Below, piece by piece: positions 43,728 through 53,680 of a DNA stretch of 58,475 nucleotides. The stretch covers positions 1 to 58,475 of the forward strand of contig CAKZPE010000063.1 in assembly GCA_937138495.1 (NCBI GenBank), written 5' to 3'. The position numbers and the translations under genes are program-made. How positions within the stretch are numbered: the stretch's first letter is position 1; the number at the start of each line of letters is the position of its first letter. Origin of the DNA: an uncultured Oceanospirillaceae bacterium. GTDB taxonomy: Bacteria; Pseudomonadota; Gammaproteobacteria; Pseudomonadales; Balneatricaceae. Under the pieces are notes generated by a model, which had not been told where the DNA came from, ran no database searches, and worked only from the letters and a program-made list of their open reading frames with translations.

Positions 43728-44897
43728 TCATCCGTCCTGCCGCCGGTCCCGTTCTGCCCGGGCACGGAATTTAGCTTTAACCATGCGGGTCACCGACTGA
43801 AACGGAAATAACTGTTGCCTGAACATCCCCACCGGCACGTAGTCTCCGACCACACCGTAGGCGTCCGGCCATTCTTTCTGCCCCCGTACAGCGGTGCCAA
43901 ACAGGTAATCCAGAAACGCGAAATGTGCGGCATAATTGCGGTCAATCGCGGCATCATCAGAAGAATGATGCCAGTGATGGAATTGCGGGGTGACGATAAT
44001 GTACTTCAGCCAGCCAAACCTGATATTCACATTGGCATGATTAAAGACCGCCTGCAGACCCACAATAATCACGTAAATATCAATCACCTGCTTGGAAAAG
44101 CCCAGTACAAAAATAGGTGTCAGCACCAGACACCGGGTCGCGATCAGCTCCAGAATATGCTGCCGTGAGCCCGCCAGCCAGTCCATATGCTTGGCGCTGT
44201 GATGAACCGCATGAAAGCGCCACAGCACCGGGACCTCATGATAAGCCCGGTGCGCACTGTACTGCACCAGGTCCGCCGCCAGCACGATCAGGAAAATCTG
44301 TGCCAGCAGCGGTAAGCCGGCAATAAAATCCTGCACCTCTGCAAACACCGCCCAGCCAAACGCCTTATGTACAAACAGGTTAGTCACCAGCAGCACAAAA
44401 CCAACGATAAGATGATTGACAAAGAAGTGATTCAGGTCGCCCTGCCATTCAGGCCGTAACACAGCCTGCTGACGGTTATGGGGAATCAGCTTTTCGATGA
44501 AGATGAACACCAGGGTAGAGCCCAGTAAATCAAGAATAAACCAGTCCATACCCAGATAGAGAGCCGGGCTGGAAAACTCCCCGACCTCTACCCGGTGGCC
44601 ACCCAACAGGATGGTCAGAATAAGGAAGATCCAGGCAAAGGCTCCCATGCGCTTTTGCCGGTTACGGACGAAATTAAGTAAACCCAGACTGCCCGCCAGC
44701 ACCATCGACCAGAACATCAGCTGGCGCAGAAACTCTACGTCATACGCCTGACGCAACTCAGGGGTCGTCAGATACTGTGGAAAATGAAACGCCAGTACCC
44801 CCAGAAATGACAATACCGACAATAAACAGGCAATGTAGCCACTGATATTACCGGCACCAAACTGAAAGGTATCGTCCTTAAAAATCCTGCTAAGCAT
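43728..44897 (-). CDS. Sterol desaturase/fatty acid hydroxylase family protein
   Basis: This 389-residue membrane protein has about seven hydrophobic segments and the histidine boxes of the di-iron hydroxylase superfamily: HRAYH, HAVHHSAKHMDW and HHWHHSSDD, with HxxxH, HxxHH and HxxHH spacing. Such proteins hydroxylate or desaturate lipids in the membrane; the substrate here is not known. The first 180 residues form the membrane anchor. It is a single gene bounded by its own terminator. Confidence 0.88.
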   Translation of the reverse strand: MLSRIFKDDTFQFGAGNISGYIACLLSVLSFLGVLAFHFPQYLTTPELRQAYDVEFLRQLMFWSMVLAGSLGLLNFVRNRQKRMGAFAWIFLILTILLGGHRVEVGEFSSPALYLGMDWFILDLLGSTLVFIFIEKLIPHNRQQAVLRPEWQGDLNHFFVNHLIVGFVLLVTNLFVHKAFGWAVFAEVQDFIAGLPLLAQIFLIVLAADLVQYSAHRAYHEVPVLWRFHAVHHSAKHMDWLAGSRQHILELIATRCLVLTPIFVLGFSKQVIDIYVIIVGLQAVFNHANVNIRFGWLKYIIVTPQFHHWHHSSDDAAIDRNYAAHFAFLDYLFGTAVRGQKEWPDAYGVVGDYVPVGMFRQQLFPFQSVTRMVKAKFRARAERDRRQDG

Positions 44898-45020
44898 GCG
44901 AAGTCCCTGTACTTCATAATTTTCAGGGGGATACTTTACCGGAAATGGCAGAGAAAACGAAAACTGACCACCTTACCGCCTGCAAAGGCAGCCCGGCAGA
45001 AAGCGTGACCGAATGAACCG

Positions 45021-45671
45021 TCAGCGGTTCGGAGAGTTCTGACCCCGCGGCCCCAGACACAGCAGTGCTGTCGGTTCCAGTAAGCCGGACTGAGGTAATA
45101 GCTGGCACACTGCCACATCATCGAAACCACCGACCAGCGTCATCCCCACGCCCAGAGCAGTCGCCTGCAAATGCACATTCTGGCTGACAGCCCCGGTTTC
45201 CATGTACACGTACCGTTCACCCCGCCAGCCCCGCGGAGCCTGCTCTGCAAAGGCCTGACGCATACTCTGAATATCCGCCAGTACTACAATAATGGCCGCC
45301 GCATCCGCCAGCCAGGGCTGCTCACCAATGGCAGCCGCTGCGAACTGTTCGCTACGCTCGCCTTCATCCAGAAAATTCAGGCTGTGGCTGGCACCGTTAT
45401 AGCCATAAACGCCCGGAATCAGCCCTCTGACGTGACGCACATACACCTGCAGCGATAACGGGCACAGGCCATTGGCAGAAGGTGCCATACGTTTACCGTT
45501 AGATGTACCGCCCCGGGTTTTCCGCTCTCCCTGACCGGCCCAGAGTAATGCTGATAACTGTTCCAGATTCAGACCCTGCTCAACATTAAACTGACGCACA
45601 GTCTCCCGCTCCCTGAGGACCATTTGCAGGTCGCACGGCGGTAATTGCAGTTCCGGTAACGGCTTAATCAT
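45021..45671 (-). CDS. SagB-type nitroreductase-like oxidoreductase
   Basis: This is a protein of about 216 residues from the flavin nitroreductase fold. The start LRERETVRQFNVEQGLNLEQLSALLWAGQG is typical of the SagB/ThcOx branch, as are PSANGLCPLSLQVYV, PGVYGYNGASHSLNFL and TGAVSQNVHLQATALGVGM. SagB-type enzymes oxidise azolines in peptide natural products, but many stand-alone ones have unknown roles; here there is no cyclodehydratase or precursor gene. The ATG at 45671 follows AGGGGA and is preferred over 45713. It lies 13 bases after the methyltransferase stop. Confidence 0.82.
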   Translation of the reverse strand: MIKPLPELQLPPCDLQMVLRERETVRQFNVEQGLNLEQLSALLWAGQGERKTRGGTSNGKRMAPSANGLCPLSLQVYVRHVRGLIPGVYGYNGASHSLNFLDEGERSEQFAAAAIGEQPWLADAAAIIVVLADIQSMRQAFAEQAPRGWRGERYVYMETGAVSQNVHLQATALGVGMTLVGGFDDVAVCQLLPQSGLLEPTALLCLGPRGQNSPNR

Positions 45672-45684
45672 CACATTCCCCTGT

Positions 45685-46479
45685 TCATTTGTGCTTTTGC
45701 CAGCTGGCCACAAACCCTAATGGCGGATTCGCCGGTGCATGCTGTAATTCAGCACAATAATTACCAATATTTTCAGCAATTTCATCAAACCAGCAAAGCT
45801 GTAACCCTTGTCCCAGCGCGCCCTGTAAAATATCTGCCAGGGTATGCTGAAACCAGTAATTGGGCGTTGCCTCATAGGCTTCGCCGGTAAAATAATCCAG
45901 TCCGGAGGTATCTTCAAAAGGCGCCCGGTTAAAGTATGAATACTGCACCGACGGCCCGCCCTCCGCCTCATCGTACATATTCAGCAGCGGGTGGATATCC
46001 TCAATAAACAGCTTACCGCCAGGCTTGAGCAACCGGTTACAAACCGCCATAAAGCCGGGCAGATCCGGCATCCAGTTCAACACACCGACGGTAACAATCA
46101 CAATGTCCGACGGCGGCACTGATTCCGGGATGGCATAGACGTTATGCCAATGAAACGCCATATCCGGATGCCCCGCCAGCGCAGCTAAATCACGGGCCTG
46201 AGTGACGAAATTTTCCGCGCCATCAATGCCTGTACACTGGCCAGCCCCCATATTTTTCACCGACAGTAAATCGATGCCGTTATTGCAGCACAGCTGCAGA
46301 ACCGACTTTCCCGCCAGTGTTTCCTGCTGAAGCAGATTAAACAGCCCGGCATTGAGATGATTAAAATCCGGCGCCTGAACCTGCTGCTGTAAAGCGGCAT
46401 TCACTTTCGCATGTCGCGGGGCGGCCTCATTCCAGGACGCCAGGGTACGGTGTATCAAATCCTGATGTTTCGTCTCCAT
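45685..46479 (-). CDS. SAM-dependent methyltransferase
   Basis: This 264-residue class I methyltransferase has the SAM-binding motif SVLQLCCNNGIDLLSVKNMG (a variant of the usual GCGxG), the acidic loop CTGIDGAENFVTQA, and VTVGVLNWMPDLPGFM as motif IV with the post-core LLKPGGKLFIEDIHP. The substrate is unknown. It is followed by the SagB-type gene with a short gap, so the pair is likely one operon. No related biosynthetic genes were found nearby. Confidence 0.85.
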   Translation of the reverse strand: METKHQDLIHRTLASWNEAAPRHAKVNAALQQQVQAPDFNHLNAGLFNLLQQETLAGKSVLQLCCNNGIDLLSVKNMGAGQCTGIDGAENFVTQARDLAALAGHPDMAFHWHNVYAIPESVPPSDIVIVTVGVLNWMPDLPGFMAVCNRLLKPGGKLFIEDIHPLLNMYDEAEGGPSVQYSYFNRAPFEDTSGLDYFTGEAYEATPNYWFQHTLADILQGALGQGLQLCWFDEIAENIGNYCAELQHAPANPPLGFVASWQKHK

Positions 46480-46602
46480 ACCCTCATCCTTTTACAGGGT
46501 TATGCGTCATCTGATAATGACTTTTGCCCCCATTGTGGTTTTTATCGTGCTTCAATATCGCCCGCGAGAAGTACATTTATAGCATCCGGGGTTAACAGTG
46601 GC

Positions 46603-47097
46603 TTACTTAAGCGCCTTATAAAAGGTCACTTCCGCCAGCCGGTAGCCCTGGCGGGCATAGCTGTCCCGGGCCAGATGATTTTCCGCCAGTGCCGTCACCA
46701 GAATCCGGGCCAGCCCAAGATCCCGGCAATGGGCTTCAGCAGCTTCCATCAGCCGGGTGGCGATCCCCTGTCCCCGGTAGTCGGCAGCCACACACAAGTC
46801 GGTCACCAGCCCCCAGGTTTTATATTCCGGATACAAATGCAGATCTCCCACATCTTCTGATTCGGTAATCAGCACCGCAAACCCGCACACCTGCTGATCC
46901 TGTCGCGCCACAAACACCTGTCCGCCAGACCTTTCGCACACGCCCAGTAAATAACTGAAATGGCCGGCAGCAATCTCATTGCCCGGCGGCCGGTCGCTAC
47001 TGAGTTCCCGCTCATAGTCCTGCAGCACTGCCATCAGAGCGACAACACCGTCATGATGCTCCGCGCCGTAAGGCTGAATTTCAGTTGTCACTGCCAT
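46603..47097 (-). CDS. GNAT-family acetyltransferase
   Basis: This 164-residue N-acetyltransferase has the acetyl-CoA loop LCVAADYRGQGIATRLMEAAEAH (the RGQGIATRL part being the pyrophosphate-binding motif) and the C-terminal SYARQGYRLAEVTFYKAL. It probably acetylates an amine substrate. The ATG at 47097 has a GAGAGG site; the alternative at 47136 would overlap further into the preceding gene. Even so it overlaps the DUF3179 gene by 17 bases, suggesting coupling. Confidence 0.85.
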   Translation of the reverse strand: MAVTTEIQPYGAEHHDGVVALMAVLQDYERELSSDRPPGNEIAAGHFSYLLGVCERSGGQVFVARQDQQVCGFAVLITESEDVGDLHLYPEYKTWGLVTDLCVAADYRGQGIATRLMEAAEAHCRDLGLARILVTALAENHLARDSYARQGYRLAEVTFYKALK

Positions 47098-48067
47098 TAA
47101 AAACCTCTCCCTGTGGGTGAAATGTGTACCAGGCAAACCAGAAACTGTTCACCACGGGTAATTCCTGTTCCGTATCCGCCAGCCAGATCCGGCCGCTGCG
47201 CTGTTCCGCATCATAACGGATCAGCAGGTCCTGCCCGGCAAAAGTATCTTTAATCTCGCCCTGTGCGCCCGCCCGGGCCAGTTCTGCAAAGGGATAAGCT
47301 TTAAACTGCCCGTTCAGTTCCAGCCCCAGCACCCGCTCTTTCGGATGATATGCCTGGCTGAGAAAATCCACCGGGAAATACAGATTCGTCGAACGGTCAT
47401 AGTCGCCATAGGGCGAACGGTCATAATTCCGGGAAAATCCGGTCTCCCGGGATAGCACCAGCGTATGCGGATACTGCGTCTGCCAGTCACGCCAGGTGGT
47501 ATACCAGGAAGCGACCATCTGCAATGTCTGACCCTGATATGCCCCTGCTATCGCCCGGTTCTGCAACTGTGACCAGAGGGATTCTGTCTGACGGTCATAG
47601 AGCAACACATCACTGTTATACAGCAGGCCCGACACGCCGAAGGATAATATATCGCCTCCGGGGGCAGCCTGATAGACCACACCGGTGCCACATAACGGAC
47701 AATAGGTAATCACCAGTGCATTATCCGGCCCGGCTCCGAAGCGGTCATTGACGATTTCGTGCCAGTCGAGAATGGCAATAGGATAAGCTTTGGCAATGCC
47801 ATTATGAAACACCCCCATTACCCGGTCATCCGGCTTCAGCCATCCGGCATCTTCAGCTGCGCTAAAACGGGGTTCATCAATGGCAGGAATGCCGTCCCGG
47901 GGCGGGCCTCCGGAAAGAATTTTCCGGGCATCCAACAGACTGTCGCTAAGATCAAAGCCATTCAGCGTACGGGCCTGCAACGGCTTACTCAGCCCGCTGA
48001 ACAGCAATGCAACCAGTAACACTCCTGGCCAGAAAAAACAGAATAATCGGGAGATAATTAACGGCAT
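47081..48067 (-). CDS. DUF3179-domain secreted protein
   Basis: This 328-residue protein has an N-terminal signal or anchor (FCFFWPGVLLVALLFSG) and a DUF3179 domain: MGVFHNGIAKAYPIAILDWHEIVND in part, then TYCPLCGTGVVYQ, GVSGLLYNSDVLLYDRQTESLW and a Tyr/Asp-rich end. The CPLC pair may be a metal or redox site. Function is unknown. The ATG at 48067 follows AAAGGAGG at the right distance and is preferred over 48091. It precedes the GNAT gene. Confidence 0.85.
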   Translation of the reverse strand: MPLIISRLFCFFWPGVLLVALLFSGLSKPLQARTLNGFDLSDSLLDARKILSGGPPRDGIPAIDEPRFSAAEDAGWLKPDDRVMGVFHNGIAKAYPIAILDWHEIVNDRFGAGPDNALVITYCPLCGTGVVYQAAPGGDILSFGVSGLLYNSDVLLYDRQTESLWSQLQNRAIAGAYQGQTLQMVASWYTTWRDWQTQYPHTLVLSRETGFSRNYDRSPYGDYDRSTNLYFPVDFLSQAYHPKERVLGLELNGQFKAYPFAELARAGAQGEIKDTFAGQDLLIRYDAEQRSGRIWLADTEQELPVVNSFWFAWYTFHPQGEVFNGSDN

Positions 48068-48131
48068 AAGCTGATCCTCCTTTGGGATCATCTTATACCG
48101 GGTTGTACCACATGAATACTTATGCCAGCTC

Positions 48132-49331
48132 TCAGCGGCTGATGGCAGCAGCCTCAGGCAGCGGCGGCTGCCCTTCCAGCCACTTCAGCCAGACCAGTAA
48201 CAGGGCGCCTAACAACATCATCACCGCCGCCAGATACAACCCCTGAGCATAACTGCCACTGCCCGCCGCCAGCCAGCCGGTCACCGCCGGAGCGACAATC
48301 TGGGCGACACCGTATGAGATGGTCATCCGGCCCATCATTTTTGCCGGGCGGGTTGGGTAATACCGGCCCGCCATGGCCAACACCAGGCTGACCATTCCTA
48401 CAAATGTCGCACCAAACAACGCCGCGCCACACAAAGCAAACCACAGGCTGTTACCCAGTAACGGCAGCACAATCCCCACGATTTGCAGCAGACAGGCCAG
48501 CAACAGAGCATAAACATCCCCGGTGGCACGGGCGACCCGGTCCCAGATGAAACAGGCTGGCATGGCCCCGAGGCCCACCAGCATAAAGGTAATACTGCCC
48601 TGCCCCTGCATCCCCGGCAGCGCTTCCACAATGGCACTGATAAAGGTGGCACTCACCGCATAACCGATACCGGCACAAAAATACGCCGCCATAAACACCC
48701 AGATAAACAACCGCCCCGGAGGGTTATCCGGCATCGGCTGGCCGGATGCCGTCACGCCGCTGGTATCCGGCGCCGGCATCCAGCGCCAGGTCAGCACGGT
48801 TAAAGCCAGCGCCAGCAACGTCAGCAGGAACCACTGTTGCTGCCAGTCGGCTATCCGTACGGTTACCTCCACCAGAATGGCACAGCTGGCAATGCCCAGC
48901 CCGATACCGCCAAAATGAATGCCCAGCTCACCCCGCTGACCGTTGCGTAACAGCCAGTTCAGCACCAGCCCGGACCCCAGTAACATGCCCGCCGCGCTGC
49001 TTAAACCGGCAAAGAAACGGGATACCGCCCAGACCCACAGATCCTCACTCAGGCCCATCATCAGGGTCGTGGCCACTGCCACTAAAAGACCGGTCCGGAA
49101 TAACCGGTCTTTAAGCTGTAAATCACTGATCAGCGACGCAATCACCGCCCCGCTGAGATACCCCACATAATTCAGTGCTGCCAGCCAGCCCCCGGCTGCC
49201 AGGCTCAGATCCGTATGCTGCTGCATGATGCCCAGCAAAGGCGTATAGGCAAACCGGGCCACCCCCATGGTGATCACCAGCCCTAACACGCCCGCCGCCA
49301 GCACGCGAAATTTTTCTGAAAACTGCAACAC
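48132..49331 (-). CDS. YbfB/YjiJ-family MFS transporter
   Basis: This 399-residue transporter has about 12 membrane segments and the family signature GVARFAYTPLLGIM near residue 24. The start is best taken as the GTG at 49331, since AGGAG lies 7 bases upstream; a longer reading to 49397 is possible but lacks a ribosome-binding site. It is divergent from a LysR gene 171 bases away, a typical arrangement for regulated MFS genes. The substrate is unknown. Confidence 0.85.
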   Translation of the reverse strand: MLQFSEKFRVLAAGVLGLVITMGVARFAYTPLLGIMQQHTDLSLAAGGWLAALNYVGYLSGAVIASLISDLQLKDRLFRTGLLVAVATTLMMGLSEDLWVWAVSRFFAGLSSAAGMLLGSGLVLNWLLRNGQRGELGIHFGGIGLGIASCAILVEVTVRIADWQQQWFLLTLLALALTVLTWRWMPAPDTSGVTASGQPMPDNPPGRLFIWVFMAAYFCAGIGYAVSATFISAIVEALPGMQGQGSITFMLVGLGAMPACFIWDRVARATGDVYALLLACLLQIVGIVLPLLGNSLWFALCGAALFGATFVGMVSLVLAMAGRYYPTRPAKMMGRMTISYGVAQIVAPAVTGWLAAGSGSYAQGLYLAAVMMLLGALLLVWLKWLEGQPPLPEAAAISR

Positions 49332-49501
49332 TGAATCGCTCCTAATCCATTTCGCACCGGCATTTGCCGGTTCGGGGCACAAGGTACATAATGACAATCA
49401 TCGCAACAAGCGAATCATTTTGATATAACCATTCTGTATAACAGATACATTAAAAGCCAAGGGTCTAACCCGGCTATAAAGCCCGACCAAAGAGACAGCC
49501 T

Positions 49502-50371
49502 ATGGATCTCCCCGCCCTTAATACCTTTATCAGCGTCATCGAACAGGGTGGCATCCTGGCCGCTTCCCGCCACCTGAACACCGTGCAGTCAAACGTGACA
49601 TCGCGGATCAAACGGCTGGAGGAGACACTGGATACCCAATTGTTTTACCGGCAGGGCCGGGGGCTGGTGCTCTCCCCCTCCGGACAGGTGCTGGAAAGCT
49701 ACGCCCGGCGGATGCTGCAACTGGAAAATCAGGCCGTGCAGGCCGTACGGCAGGCAGGCAACCAGAGCGGAGAACTGCGGATCGGCACCATGGAATCTTT
49801 TGCGGCATTGCGCCTTTCACCGATTCTGCAACAACTGCGCCGGGACCACGAAGGAATACAGTTACAGATCACCACCAATACCACCGCCGACCTGATACAG
49901 GATCTACTGCAGCATAAGCTCGACTGCGCCTTTGTCGGCGGCCCGGTGGAACACCCTGATATCCGGGTCAGCCAGGTCATCGAAGAAGAATTAGTACTGG
50001 TGCGCAGTAATCAGCCCGGCACCCCGGACATGCCGAAGTTACCGCTGATTATGTTTCGGGAGGGCTGCGCATACCGTACCCGTGCCCTTAACTGGCAACG
50101 GCACAGTGGCCACCATACACAGCAATTAATGGAAATGGGCAGTCTGGACGGCATACTCAGCTGCGTGGCTGCCGGTCTGGGTTATACCGTACTGCCTGAG
50201 GCAGTGGTCTCCGCCAGCAATCACCGGCCAGTACTGCAATGCGAGCGGTTACCGGCAGAGCTGGCAAAAGTACCAACCCTGCTGATTCAGCATAAGGATG
50301 CTTTAATCCTGCCGGCACTTGAGGATTTGAGTGAGCAGGTCAGCCAGTTACTGGCTGAACAGCCCTTCTGA
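49502..50371 (+). CDS. LysR-family regulator
   Basis: This 289-residue regulator has a winged helix-turn-helix (LNTFISVIEQGGILAASRHLNTVQSNVTSRIKRLE, split here for length) and a C-terminal effector-binding domain (LRIGTMESFAALRLSPIL). The N-terminal HTVQSNVT-type recognition helix is typical of the family branch associated with YbfB-like MFS genes. It is divergent from that transporter, which it probably regulates. Confidence 0.88.
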   Translation: MDLPALNTFISVIEQGGILAASRHLNTVQSNVTSRIKRLEETLDTQLFYRQGRGLVLSPSGQVLESYARRMLQLENQAVQAVRQAGNQSGELRIGTMESFAALRLSPILQQLRRDHEGIQLQITTNTTADLIQDLLQHKLDCAFVGGPVEHPDIRVSQVIEEELVLVRSNQPGTPDMPKLPLIMFREGCAYRTRALNWQRHSGHHTQQLMEMGSLDGILSCVAAGLGYTVLPEAVVSASNHRPVLQCERLPAELAKVPTLLIQHKDALILPALEDLSEQVSQLLAEQPF

Positions 50372-50405
50372 GCCGTTCTGTAAACCCCGGCACAAGCACC
50401 AGTAA

Positions 50406-51476
50406 TCAGGCCAGTACCGCGACACTCTTAATCTGGGCAAACACCTGGCTGCCCGGTTGCAGGTTCAGATCTGCGGCGGACTTACGGGTGATCCGCGCCA
50501 GAATCAGATCCTTACCGATGCGTAACCGCACCGTCATCTGCGCGGTGCTGGTTTCTGCCAGCGCTTCGACCTGAGCAGGAAATATATTCAGAATACTGGT
50601 ATCACTCTGCCGGTTCAGGGTCAGGCTGACATCACGGGCCTGAATCTGTAAGCGGGCCCGCTTACCCTGTGGCATCCGCTCCCCGGCCACCGCAAAACGG
50701 CCCCCGGAAAACACCAGATAACTCAGGTCATACGCGCCGTCACGGCCGGCAACCACCGCTTCAATGACGGTTTCGGCATCCGGCCCCTGTGCCAGCGGCA
50801 TCTCCAGACTGGCAAAGACCGTTTCCAGCGGCCCTTCAGCCACCGTACGGCCAGCCTGCATCATCACCAGATAATCCGCCAGACGGGCCACTTCATCCCG
50901 GGAATGGCTCACATATAGCAGGGGGATATCCAGTTGCTGATGAAGGTTTTCCAGATACGGCAGAATTTCCTGCTTACGGGCATCATCCAGTGCCGCCATC
51001 GGTTCATCCAGCAACAGTACCTGTGGATTAACCGCCAGCGCCCGGGCGATGGCCACCCGTTGTTGTTCACCGCCGGATAACTGGTACGGCTGACGTTGCA
51101 GTAAATGACCGATGCCCAGCAATTCAACCGCCTCTTCGAGCGACAGAGACGGATTACCGGCAGACTGACTGCGCTTCATGCCATACTCAATGTTCTTCTG
51201 CACACTTAAGTGCTCGAACAGGCTGGGTTCCTGAAACACATAGCCGATTGGCCGCTTATGTACTGCTAACCGTGTACGGCTGTCCTGCCAGATCTGATCA
51301 TTGACGGTCAGCTCCCCCTGCGCCTGAGGCTCCAGCCCCGCGATTGCCCGCAGCAGAGTGGTTTTGCCACAGCCGGAGGGTCCAAAAATAGCCGTTACCC
51401 CTTTGGCAGGTAACTGCAGATCTACATTCAGATCAAACTCGCCACGGCTCAGCTGAAAACGCGCCTTAATCGTCAT
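50406..51476 (-). CDS. modC: Molybdate ABC transporter ATP-binding protein ModC
   Basis: This 356-residue protein carries an ABC ATPase domain: Walker [11 protein letters not shown], signature [15 protein letters not shown] and Walker [15 protein letters not shown]-terminal molybdate-binding (Mop) region (about 280-350, [24 protein letters not shown]) is typical of ModC. It overlaps modB by 4 bases. It energises molybdate import. Confidence 0.95.
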   Translation of the reverse strand: MTIKARFQLSRGEFDLNVDLQLPAKGVTAIFGPSGCGKTTLLRAIAGLEPQAQGELTVNDQIWQDSRTRLAVHKRPIGYVFQEPSLFEHLSVQKNIEYGMKRSQSAGNPSLSLEEAVELLGIGHLLQRQPYQLSGGEQQRVAIARALAVNPQVLLLDEPMAALDDARKQEILPYLENLHQQLDIPLLYVSHSRDEVARLADYLVMMQAGRTVAEGPLETVFASLEMPLAQGPDAETVIEAVVAGRDGAYDLSYLVFSGGRFAVAGERMPQGKRARLQIQARDVSLTLNRQSDTSILNIFPAQVEALAETSTAQMTVRLRIGKDLILARITRKSAADLNLQPGSQVFAQIKSVAVLA

Positions 51477-52153
51477 AAACGCACCACCATAAAACGACGG
51501 TTCAACGCATATACCGCCATCAGCATCACGAATGACAAGGCCAGCAAGCCACCGGCCAGCCAGTGCGCCTGCCCGTATTCCAGTGCTTCCACATGATCAT
51601 AAATCGCAATAGAAACCACCTGGGTTTCACCGGGAATATTCCCGCCGATCATCAGTACCACGCCGAACTCACCCAGGGTATGGGCAAAGCCCAGCACTGC
51701 CGCCGTAAGAAATCCCGGCCGGGCCAACGGCACCGCCACGCTGAAGAAGCGGTCCAGCGGCGCTGCCCGTAAAGTTGCAGCCACTTCCAGCGGCCGCCGG
51801 CCAATGGCACGAAAAGCATTCTGCAGCGGCTGCACCACAAAAGGTAAGGAATAAAATACCGAGCCAATCACCAACCCGGTAAAACTGAAGGGTAACGGAT
51901 CGCCCCCCATGGATTTCACCAGGCTGCCCACCGGGCCGTCCGGTGCCAGCGCCAGTAACAGATAAAACCCCAGTACCGTAGGTGGCAATACCAGCGGCAG
52001 CGCCACCACCGCTTCAATAAGAAATTTATAGCGCCAGCGGCTGCGGGCCAGCCACCAGGCGAAGGGCGTGCCGATTAACAGCAGGATCAGGGTGGTTACC
52101 CCCGCCAGCTGCAGCGTAATCAGTAACGCATCAAGGTCTTGTTGAGTCAGCAT
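51473..52153 (-). CDS. modB: Molybdate ABC transporter permease ModB
   Basis: This 226-residue permease has about five membrane segments and the coupling motif region [29 protein letters not shown] (EAA-type loop, cut here). It shows [12 protein letters not shown], and [16 protein letters not shown], which are ModB signatures. Its start overlaps the modA stop by one base (TAATG) and its end overlaps modC, giving tight translational coupling. Confidence 0.95.
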   Translation of the reverse strand: MLTQQDLDALLITLQLAGVTTLILLLIGTPFAWWLARSRWRYKFLIEAVVALPLVLPPTVLGFYLLLALAPDGPVGSLVKSMGGDPLPFSFTGLVIGSVFYSLPFVVQPLQNAFRAIGRRPLEVAATLRAAPLDRFFSVAVPLARPGFLTAAVLGFAHTLGEFGVVLMIGGNIPGETQVVSIAIYDHVEALEYGQAHWLAGGLLALSFVMLMAVYALNRRFMVVRL

Positions 52154-52905
52154 TATTGGCCATCATCTGTGGCACTGTCATAACCAAAGCGGCTGATGAT
52201 TTCAGTGCCTGCCGGGCTTTGCACAAACTGCATAAACTGCTGTGCGGCCGGCGTATCTTTAAGTAATACCGCCTGCTGGCGGATCGGTGTATAGCTGTTC
52301 TGATCCGGTAGCCACTGTGAGCCTCCGGCCTCCGGTAACGCCTTCAGCTGCGAATAGGCAATAAAGCCCAGCTGAGCATTCCCACTGCGGACAAACTGAA
52401 ACGTCTGGCCGATGTTTTCGCCCCGTACCGCACGGCTGCGCAACCCGGGCCAGACACCCGCCTGCTCCAAAACTTCCTGTGCCGCCCGGCCATAAGGGGC
52501 CAGCTTAGGATTCGCCATCGCCAGATGCCGAAAACCGTCTGACTGCAAAACCTGCCCCTGGGGGTCAATCAGGCTGGCATCCGGGCTCCATAACACCAGC
52601 TTACCGGTCGCATAAGTAAACCGGCTGCCGGGCACCGCAATGCCTTCCTGCTCAAGCAACTGTGGCCGCTTCGTATCCGCAGCGAAAAAGGCATCAAACG
52701 GTGCGCCATGTTTAATCTGCGCGTAGTGTTTACCGGTCGAGCCAAAAATCAGCTTGGTGCTATGACCACTGTCCGCGGTAAAGCGTTCCGCTAACGCTTC
52801 CATTGCAGCAATAAAATTGCTCGCCACCGCAATGCGCACCTCAGCAGCACCGGCATTCACCGCCAGCAACAGGCTGCATCCCAGAGCAAAACTTCGTAAA
52901 AACAT
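52153..52905 (-). CDS. modA: Molybdate-binding periplasmic protein ModA
   Basis: This is a protein of 250 residues with a signal peptide (to about VNAGAAEV) and the ModA fold: [18 protein letters not shown] at the start, [24 protein letters not shown], and [26 protein letters not shown]. The ATG at 52905 fits the AGGCG site better than the TTG at 52911. It binds molybdate or tungstate in the periplasm for ModBC. Confidence 0.93.
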   Translation of the reverse strand: MFLRSFALGCSLLLAVNAGAAEVRIAVASNFIAAMEALAERFTADSGHSTKLIFGSTGKHYAQIKHGAPFDAFFAADTKRPQLLEQEGIAVPGSRFTYATGKLVLWSPDASLIDPQGQVLQSDGFRHLAMANPKLAPYGRAAQEVLEQAGVWPGLRSRAVRGENIGQTFQFVRSGNAQLGFIAYSQLKALPEAGGSQWLPDQNSYTPIRQQAVLLKDTPAAQQFMQFVQSPAGTEIISRFGYDSATDDGQ

Positions 52906-52926
52906 CTTCAACGCCTATTAATACAT

Positions 52927-52952
52927 ATCCGTCTTCTGCAGTTATGACGGAT
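52927..52952. promoter_or_regulatory. Candidate operator upstream of modABC
   Basis: Perfect 7-bp arms ATCCGTC and GACGGAT are separated by 12 bases. This does not match the ModE box consensus (ATCGCTATATA-type), so the regulator is uncertain. Confidence 0.4.
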
Positions 52953-53037
52953 TTATAGCAGATCGGGCCAGCCAGTGGCAGCAGAATTGCCCCGCAAACG
53001 GGGCACAGAGGTCACTCAGATCAGGTTTACAGTCAAA

Positions 53038-53580
53038 TCAGAAAGAAGGCGGGGTATGCGCACTGACAATCCGGCACTGCTTATTGGTTTTATTCCGGAA
53101 GCGGTGGGGAATCTTGGTCTGGAAGTTATAGCTGTCACCCTGTTCCAGATTGAAGACTTCACCGCCAACGGTCAGTTCGATTTTCCCTTCAATCACGGTG
53201 CCGGCTTCTTCGCCTTCATGCTCCATCAGCTCGGTGCCGGTATCAGCCCCCGGTTCATAACATTCGATAAAGAATGCCAGGGTACGCTTGTTATCCGGAT
53301 TGCCGACCAACTTCCAGTGGATATCATCCGTGCCCATATCGATCAGCTCATCCGGGCGGAATACCACCTGCCGTTTGGCTTCAATATCGGCGGTAAAAAA
53401 CTCAGTCACCGTCATCGGAATGCCACTGAGAATCTTCTTCAGTGAGGCCACCGACGGGCTGACGGCATTACGCTCAATCATCGAAATAGTACTGTTCGTT
53501 AAGCCAACACGCTTCGCCAGCTCCCGTTGGGACAGCCCGTAAATCTGGCGGATTTTCTTTAACCGGTCACCTACTTCCAC
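53038..53580 (-). CDS. puuR: PuuR-like cupin transcriptional repressor
   Basis: This 180-residue regulator has an N-terminal Xre-type helix-turn-helix (RLKKIRQIYGLSQRELAKRVGLTNSTISMIE, split for length) and a C-terminal cupin domain (GTVIEGKIELTVGGEVFNLEQGDSYNF). This is the layout of PuuR, which represses putrescine utilisation genes, and it lies beside PuuB- and PuuA-like genes. The GTG start at 53580 follows AAGGTAG. It is on the same strand as the PuuB-like gene and 100 bases after it. Confidence 0.88.
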   Translation of the reverse strand: MEVGDRLKKIRQIYGLSQRELAKRVGLTNSTISMIERNAVSPSVASLKKILSGIPMTVTEFFTADIEAKRQVVFRPDELIDMGTDDIHWKLVGNPDNKRTLAFFIECYEPGADTGTELMEHEGEEAGTVIEGKIELTVGGEVFNLEQGDSYNFQTKIPHRFRNKTNKQCRIVSAHTPPSF

Positions 53581-53680
53581 GTATCTACCTTCAATTGACA
53601 GCCAATATGCTCAGCATTGTATCAGCAGACGGCACACGAATGCAGACCCACATACGCCGCGCCGTGCCAAAGCATGATGA

